Below are positions 7,194-10,495 of a stretch of 10,495 nucleotides of DNA, piece after piece. The stretch is from Pseudomonadota bacterium. GTDB lineage: Bacteria; Pseudomonadota; Alphaproteobacteria; Rhizobiales; Rhizobiaceae. A program made the translations under genes and the position numbers. The stretch spans positions 1 to 10,495 of the forward strand of contig QGUU01000047.1 of NCBI GenBank assembly GCA_003242525.1, in the 5' to 3' direction. The notes beneath the pieces are model-generated. The model did no database searches. It was not told where the DNA came from and saw nothing but the letters and a program-made list of their open reading frames with translations. Numbering within the stretch: the first letter of the stretch is position 1; each line of letters begins with the position of its first letter.

Positions 7194-8396
7194 ATGAACC
7201 CGCATCCGCGTGACGTGGCGATTCCCAGCGATTGGGACCGGAGAGGGCTTCCGGGTTGGACCTATCATTCGGACGCGCTGCTCGAACTGGAAAAGGAGCA
7301 CCTCTTCCGAAACCACTGGCAGATCGTCGGGCATATTTCCGACGTTCCGAATGCCGGTGACTATCTGACCATGGATGTTGTCGGCGAGCGCGCGCTGGTC
7401 GTGCGCGGCAAGGACGGCGTCGTACGCGCCTTCCACAACATGTGCCGGCACCGCGGTTCGCGCGTCGTCGCCGACGAGCAGGGCAATTGCAAGAATGCGC
7501 TGGTGTGCCCCTTCCATGGCTGGGTTTACAATCTGGATGGCACGCTGAGAGGCGCTGCGCGGCCTCGTTCCTTCCCCGACCTCGACAAGGACGAATTCGG
7601 CCTGGCGCCGCTCGACCTCGAAATCTGGATGGGCTTCATCTTCATACGCTTCCGCAAGGGCGGCCCGCAGCCCTCCGTCGCAGAGCTTCTCCGGCCCATG
7701 GAGGCAGAATTCGCGAATTACCGGGCCGCCGAGATGGTGCCTTCCTGGGGAATCTGGACCCAGACCTCGCCCGTCAACTGGAAGTCGGTGCGCGACGTGG
7801 ACAATGAGGGCTATCACGTGGCCATGGCGCATCCGGCGCTGCAGGACCTTTACGGCGCAACCTACTACGACGAGCCATTCGTGAACGGGGTCTCGCGCTC
7901 CTTCGCAACCTACAACCCTCATGCCGGCCGTCGCTGGAGCGTCCGGCACTATGTCAGGATTTCTCCCCGGCCGCAGCACTTGCCCGAGGAACTGCGGGAA
8001 GCATGGGTCTACTACGGAATCTTCCCGAATGCGGTAATCGCCGCGACGCCCGAACTGGTGCAGTTCTACCAGGAATTTCCGATATCCACCGGCGAAACCC
8101 TGCTGCGCGGCGCCATTTACCGTTATCGCGACGAGACGCGCGAGCAGGCGGCGGCACGCTATCTTGCCCTGCGTATAGACCGTGAAACCATGGAGGAGGA
8201 CGTCCAGCTTTCCGTCTGGTCGAACGAGTCGATGATGTCCAAGGCCTTCTCAGGCTTTTATCTCTCGGATCTGGAATATGGCGTGCGCACCCACCACGAT
8301 CATTTGCGCCGGCAGCTTCCGGTGCTGAACCTGGAAACCGCACCGGACGAGAAGGACATGGCGGCAATCAACCAATCTCTGCTGCGCGAGGGCTAG
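7194..8396 (+). CDS. Rieske non-heme iron oxygenase, alpha subunit
   Basis: A 400-residue oxygenase component that activates O2 on a mononuclear iron fed by a Rieske cluster. The [2Fe-2S] ligands are C84-R-H86 and C105-PF-H108. The mononuclear site is VDNEGYHVAMAH, giving H208 and H213, with D336 in EEDVQL as the likely third ligand. The residue three before H208, which passes electrons between subunits and is usually Asp, is E205, as in carnitine oxygenase CntA. This places the protein near the group that attacks carnitine, glycine betaine or stachydrine N-methyl compounds. ATG 7194 is preferred, with AGAG 7 bases upstream; a GTG at 7188 would add two residues. A reductase partner and a beta subunit are not seen. 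The substrate is not determined by sequence alone. Confidence 0.9.
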   Translation: MNPHPRDVAIPSDWDRRGLPGWTYHSDALLELEKEHLFRNHWQIVGHISDVPNAGDYLTMDVVGERALVVRGKDGVVRAFHNMCRHRGSRVVADEQGNCKNALVCPFHGWVYNLDGTLRGAARPRSFPDLDKDEFGLAPLDLEIWMGFIFIRFRKGGPQPSVAELLRPMEAEFANYRAAEMVPSWGIWTQTSPVNWKSVRDVDNEGYHVAMAHPALQDLYGATYYDEPFVNGVSRSFATYNPHAGRRWSVRHYVRISPRPQHLPEELREAWVYYGIFPNAVIAATPELVQFYQEFPISTGETLLRGAIYRYRDETREQAAARYLALRIDRETMEEDVQLSVWSNESMMSKAFSGFYLSDLEYGVRTHHDHLRRQLPVLNLETAPDEKDMAAINQSLLREG

Positions 8397-8411
8397 GAGC
8401 CGCGCATCTTC

Positions 8412-8432
8412 GGCTGCTCCCCCGGAGGAGCC
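8412..8432. terminator. Weak hairpin between convergent Rieske and aminotransferase genes
   Basis: GGCTGCTCC-CCC-GGAGGAGCC forms a 9-bp stem with one mismatch and a 3-base loop, 15 bases after the Rieske stop codon. GGAGCCG at the stop codon could pair with the left arm instead. There is no T-run, so termination strength is doubtful. The remaining bases up to 8531 hold GC-rich short palindromes and no gene. Confidence 0.35.
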
Positions 8433-8531
8433 CGCTTCTGCGTGAATTGACATCCCGGGATGGAGCAATGCAGACGGCCGGCTCGGGCTCGGACTTTCCG
8501 GCAAGGGCGGGGCCCGGTCGCAATCAGGCGC

Positions 8532-9941
8532 TTACCCCCGCCAGACACCTTCCTTCCGCAACTCCTCCATGGTGCGCGATATGCCTTCGCGAAGTATCCC
8601 AACCATGGTGTCAATCTGCGGCCGGGTGATGATGAGGGGCGGGCTCATGACGCACATGTTGATGAGCGGCCGCACCAGGAGTCCGAGTTCGTGGCAGTGC
8701 TGGTCGATGCGTTTGCCGACATCCTTGTCAAGCTGCAGCGGGTCGTTACTTTCCCGGTCCGCCACGCATTCGACGCAAGCCATCAGCCCCATGCCGCGCA
8801 CCTCGCCCACCAGCGGCAGTTCCTCCAGCGTCCGCAGCTGTTGCTGGAAATAGGGCGCCACCTCCCGCGCATGTTCGAGGACCTCGTTCTCCAACAGGTC
8901 AAGGTTCTTCAGCGCCACCGCGCAGCCGATGGGGTGGCTGGTGTAGGTCAGACCGTGGCCGAACATCGCGTCCGGTTGGTTCGAGCGGCGAAGTTCTTCC
9001 AGCAGCCGCTCGGAGATGACGACGCCGCCAAGCGGAAAATAGCCCGAGGTGACGCCCTTGGCGAAGGTGATCATGTCGGGTTCGAGGCCAAACACCTCGC
9101 CGGAAGCAAAGACATGGCCGAGGCGGCCGAAGGCGGTAACCACCTCGTCCGAGATGTAGAGTATGTCGTTTTCCCTGCAGATTTCGCGGATACGCTTCAG
9201 ATAGCCATCCGGCGGGATGATGACCCCGCCCGACGCCTGGATCGGCTCGCCGACAAAGGCGCCAATGCGCTCCGCACCGATTCGCTCCACGGTCTGCCGA
9301 AACTCCGCCACGAGAAAATCGGCAAAACCTTCCCGGCTCACGCCCTCGGGGCGCCGGAACGGATTGGGCGTGGTGAGCTTGACAACAAGATCGTCCGCGC
9401 CGTCCATCCAGTCGCGGTCGCGCGGGCGGCCATTGAGCGAGGCGGAAAGATAGGTGGAACCATGATAGGAGCCGCCGCGCGACAGGATCAGCTTTTTCTC
9501 CGGGCGGCCGCGTGCATTGTTGTAGAACTGCATGAAGCGCAGCGCCGTTTCTACCGCCGTGGAGCCGCCAGTGGTGTAGAAGACGTGTGAAAGATCGCCC
9601 GGCGCATGGCCGGCAATACGCTCGGCCAGTTCTGCCGAGGGCGCGTTCATCGTGTACCAGGGCGTGTTGTAGCACAGCTGCATCGCCTGGTCGTACATTG
9701 CCCGCGCCAGTTCCTCCCGGCGGTGGCCGACATTGATGCACCACATGCCCGCCGGCCCATCGATCAGCCTCTTGCCGTCTCCGTCGACGATCGTGATTCC
9801 GTCGCCCTCGCCGATCAGCGGGCGAGCCTCGGCGCCAACGGAGCCGGCATAGGGCCATGGCTGGACGAGATGACGTTCGGCCAGATCGATGACCTCGTTC
9901 GCGTCTGAGCCGGATTCCGCCATGTCGCGCAACGCCGCCAT
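8532..9941 (-). CDS. Class III PLP-dependent aminotransferase (omega-amine type)
   Basis: About 469 residues, the usual length for class III omega-aminotransferases, which move an amino group from a terminal amine or beta/omega-amino acid to pyruvate or another oxo-acid. Seen: GMWCINVGHRREELARAM, the phosphate-binding TTGGSTAVETALR, RGGSYHGST, EPIQASGGVI, ISDEVVTAFGR with D265 that contacts the PLP ring nitrogen, and MITFAKGVTSGYFPLGG with Schiff-base K295. The overall look is that of putrescine/taurine/beta-alanine:pyruvate enzymes. ATG 9941 is chosen because GGAG lies 6 bases upstream; ATG 9953 and GTG 9974 are in frame but have weaker sites. It is convergent with the Rieske gene and divergent from an ABC permease, and its promoter carries the same operator-like element. 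An amine substrate is probable; its identity is unknown. Confidence 0.92.
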   Translation of the reverse strand: MAALRDMAESGSDANEVIDLAERHLVQPWPYAGSVGAEARPLIGEGDGITIVDGDGKRLIDGPAGMWCINVGHRREELARAMYDQAMQLCYNTPWYTMNAPSAELAERIAGHAPGDLSHVFYTTGGSTAVETALRFMQFYNNARGRPEKKLILSRGGSYHGSTYLSASLNGRPRDRDWMDGADDLVVKLTTPNPFRRPEGVSREGFADFLVAEFRQTVERIGAERIGAFVGEPIQASGGVIIPPDGYLKRIREICRENDILYISDEVVTAFGRLGHVFASGEVFGLEPDMITFAKGVTSGYFPLGGVVISERLLEELRRSNQPDAMFGHGLTYTSHPIGCAVALKNLDLLENEVLEHAREVAPYFQQQLRTLEELPLVGEVRGMGLMACVECVADRESNDPLQLDKDVGKRIDQHCHELGLLVRPLINMCVMSPPLIITRPQIDTMVGILREGISRTMEELRKEGVWRG

Positions 9942-10023
9942 TTTTGTCTCCATGCCGCCCGTGTGTGCAGCCACATTCCCAAGCGGCCAAGCCCTTCGAA
10001 AGTGCGGCGTTCCTCAACACATT

Positions 10024-10047
10024 TTGAATGTCCGTTCAGTCAATATC
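10024..10047. promoter_or_regulatory. Operator-like element, copy 2 (TetR-type dyad)
   Basis: Second copy of the element found before the Rieske gene, 18 of 24 positions identical. Its dyad core is TGAATG-TC-CGTTCA (5 of 6 arm positions pair) followed by the tail CAATATC. Read on the minus strand, the tail is the -10 box GATATT of the aminotransferase promoter. Here the element points towards the ABC gene, while copy 1 points towards the Rieske gene. It sits between two divergent genes and could serve both. Confidence 0.65.
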
Positions 10048-10070
10048 GCAGAAATAGAGCTTGATTTCAA
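10042..10070 (-). promoter_or_regulatory. Predicted promoter of the aminotransferase gene
   Basis: On the minus strand TTGAAA (10070-10065, 5 of 6 to consensus) and GATATT (10047-10042, 4 of 6) stand 17 bases apart. Transcription would begin near 10035, inside the operator-like element, about 95 bases before the ATG at 9941. The -35 box also lies in a small dyad TTGA-TT-TCAA (10061-10070). Confidence 0.55.
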
Positions 10071-10090
10071 TCTGCGTATGAGCCCATGAT
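10061..10090 (+). promoter_or_regulatory. Possible promoter towards the ABC transporter genes
   Basis: TTGATT (10061-10066) and CATGAT (10085-10090) are 18 bases apart, each matching consensus at 4 of 6. A start near 10097 would leave a leader of about 120 bases. The pair is weak and the call is tentative. From there to 10217 I see only GC-rich sequence with no convincing gene. Confidence 0.25.
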
Positions 10091-10217
10091 GCCGCATGCC
10101 GGCAGGGCGGCGGCCGCAGGGTCGCTAGCCGAAGGGATGGGAGGAGCCCGGCAATCGGGATGGCAGGGTGACGCGACGATCCAGGTCTGCAACTGACAAG
10201 ACATCCGGAGCGCCACG

Positions 10218-10495
10218 ATGACGGCCGCTGCGGAAGGATTGCGGTCCCTCGCCGTGAGGCCGAGGCGCAAACGCCACCTTCTGCAAAACGAATCCTTTCA
10301 GGGCTTCGCCCTCATTTCGCCCACCCTCCTTTATGCGCTGGTCCTGCTGGTGGTGCCGATTCTCGTCGTCTTCGCCCATTCCTTCTGGACGCAGCACTAC
10401 CTCACCATCGACCGCAGCTTCACGCTGGAGAACTACCGGATCGCGCTGACGGAGCCGATCTATCGCGATCTCCTGGGCCGCTCGCTCTATATTTC
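10218..10495 (+). CDS. ABC transporter permease, polyamine (PotB) type, 5' part
   Basis: The first 92 codons of an inner-membrane permease, cut by the window end. A basic cytoplasmic N-terminus (RPRRKRH) leads to the first membrane segment (about residues 30-52, FALISPTLLYALVLLVVPILVVFAHSF), then the periplasmic stretch TLENYRIAL.EPIY, and LGRSLYI, where the second segment of binding-protein-dependent permeases begins. 'F.LENY......Y...L..S' is characteristic of the PotB/spermidine-putrescine group, which also imports other organic amines. GGAG lies 8 bases before the ATG. It is divergent from the aminotransferase, with an operator-like element between them. The binding protein, ATPase and second permease are presumably downstream. 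Confidence 0.85.
   Translation, partial: MTAAAEGLRSLAVRPRRKRHLLQNESFQGFALISPTLLYALVLLVVPILVVFAHSFWTQHYLTIDRSFTLENYRIALTEPIYRDLLGRSLYI

Noticed and set aside
6897..7979. 360-codon open frame on the - strand opposite the Rieske gene
   Set aside because: Antisense to conserved Rieske motifs, with a composition typical of shadows.
8460..9590. 376-codon open frame on the + strand opposite the aminotransferase
   Set aside because: Antisense to the PLP-binding motifs of a clear class III aminotransferase.
10086..10196. 36-codon open frame before the ABC permease
   Set aside because: Short, without a ribosome binding site and with no recognisable feature; more likely leader RNA.

Overview
GC-rich chromosomal DNA whose genes look alphaproteobacterial, most likely Hyphomicrobiales (Phyllobacteriaceae/Rhizobiaceae type). 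This rests on protein character and on the neighbourhood pyruvate kinase / DUF1036 / N-formylglutamate amidohydrolase / DUF1244, which I recall as typical of rhizobial genomes. No database search was possible. I see no tRNA, rRNA, CRISPR array, insertion sequence or phage gene.

Layout. (1) 47-430: C-terminal piece of a GntR-type (FCD) regulator without its DNA-binding domain, probably a gene remnant. (2) 574-975: small DoxX-like membrane protein, followed by a strong hairpin with T-runs on both sides that can stop transcription from either direction. (3) 1042-2538 (-): CoA-acylating methylmalonate-semialdehyde dehydrogenase (mmsA), divergent from a LysR regulator (2713-3594, +). The 174 bp between them hold an inverted repeat placed directly against a TATAAA box. 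(4) 3599-5583 (-): pyruvate kinase and, overlapping its start by ATGA, an exported DUF1036 protein. (5) 5789-6919 (+): N-formylglutamate amidohydrolase and a DUF1244 protein in one operon. (6) 7194-10495: an accessory-looking block with a Rieske oxygenase alpha subunit (+), a class III aminotransferase (-) and, divergent from it, the start of a polyamine-type ABC permease cut by the window edge.

The most interesting signal is in block 6. A near-identical 24-bp element (18 of 24 positions) lies just before the Rieske gene (7159-7182) and between the aminotransferase and ABC genes (10024-10047). Both copies share the core TGAATG-N2-(T/C)(A/G)TTCA, and each overlaps the predicted -10/start region of a promoter. 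This suggests one TetR-like repressor controls uptake, oxygenation and transamination of a single amine. The Rieske protein has Glu, not Asp, three residues before its first iron-binding His, as in carnitine oxygenase CntA. A quaternary or N-methylated amine is therefore the leading guess for the substrate. The regulator, the oxygenase's reductase and the remaining transporter genes are not in the window.
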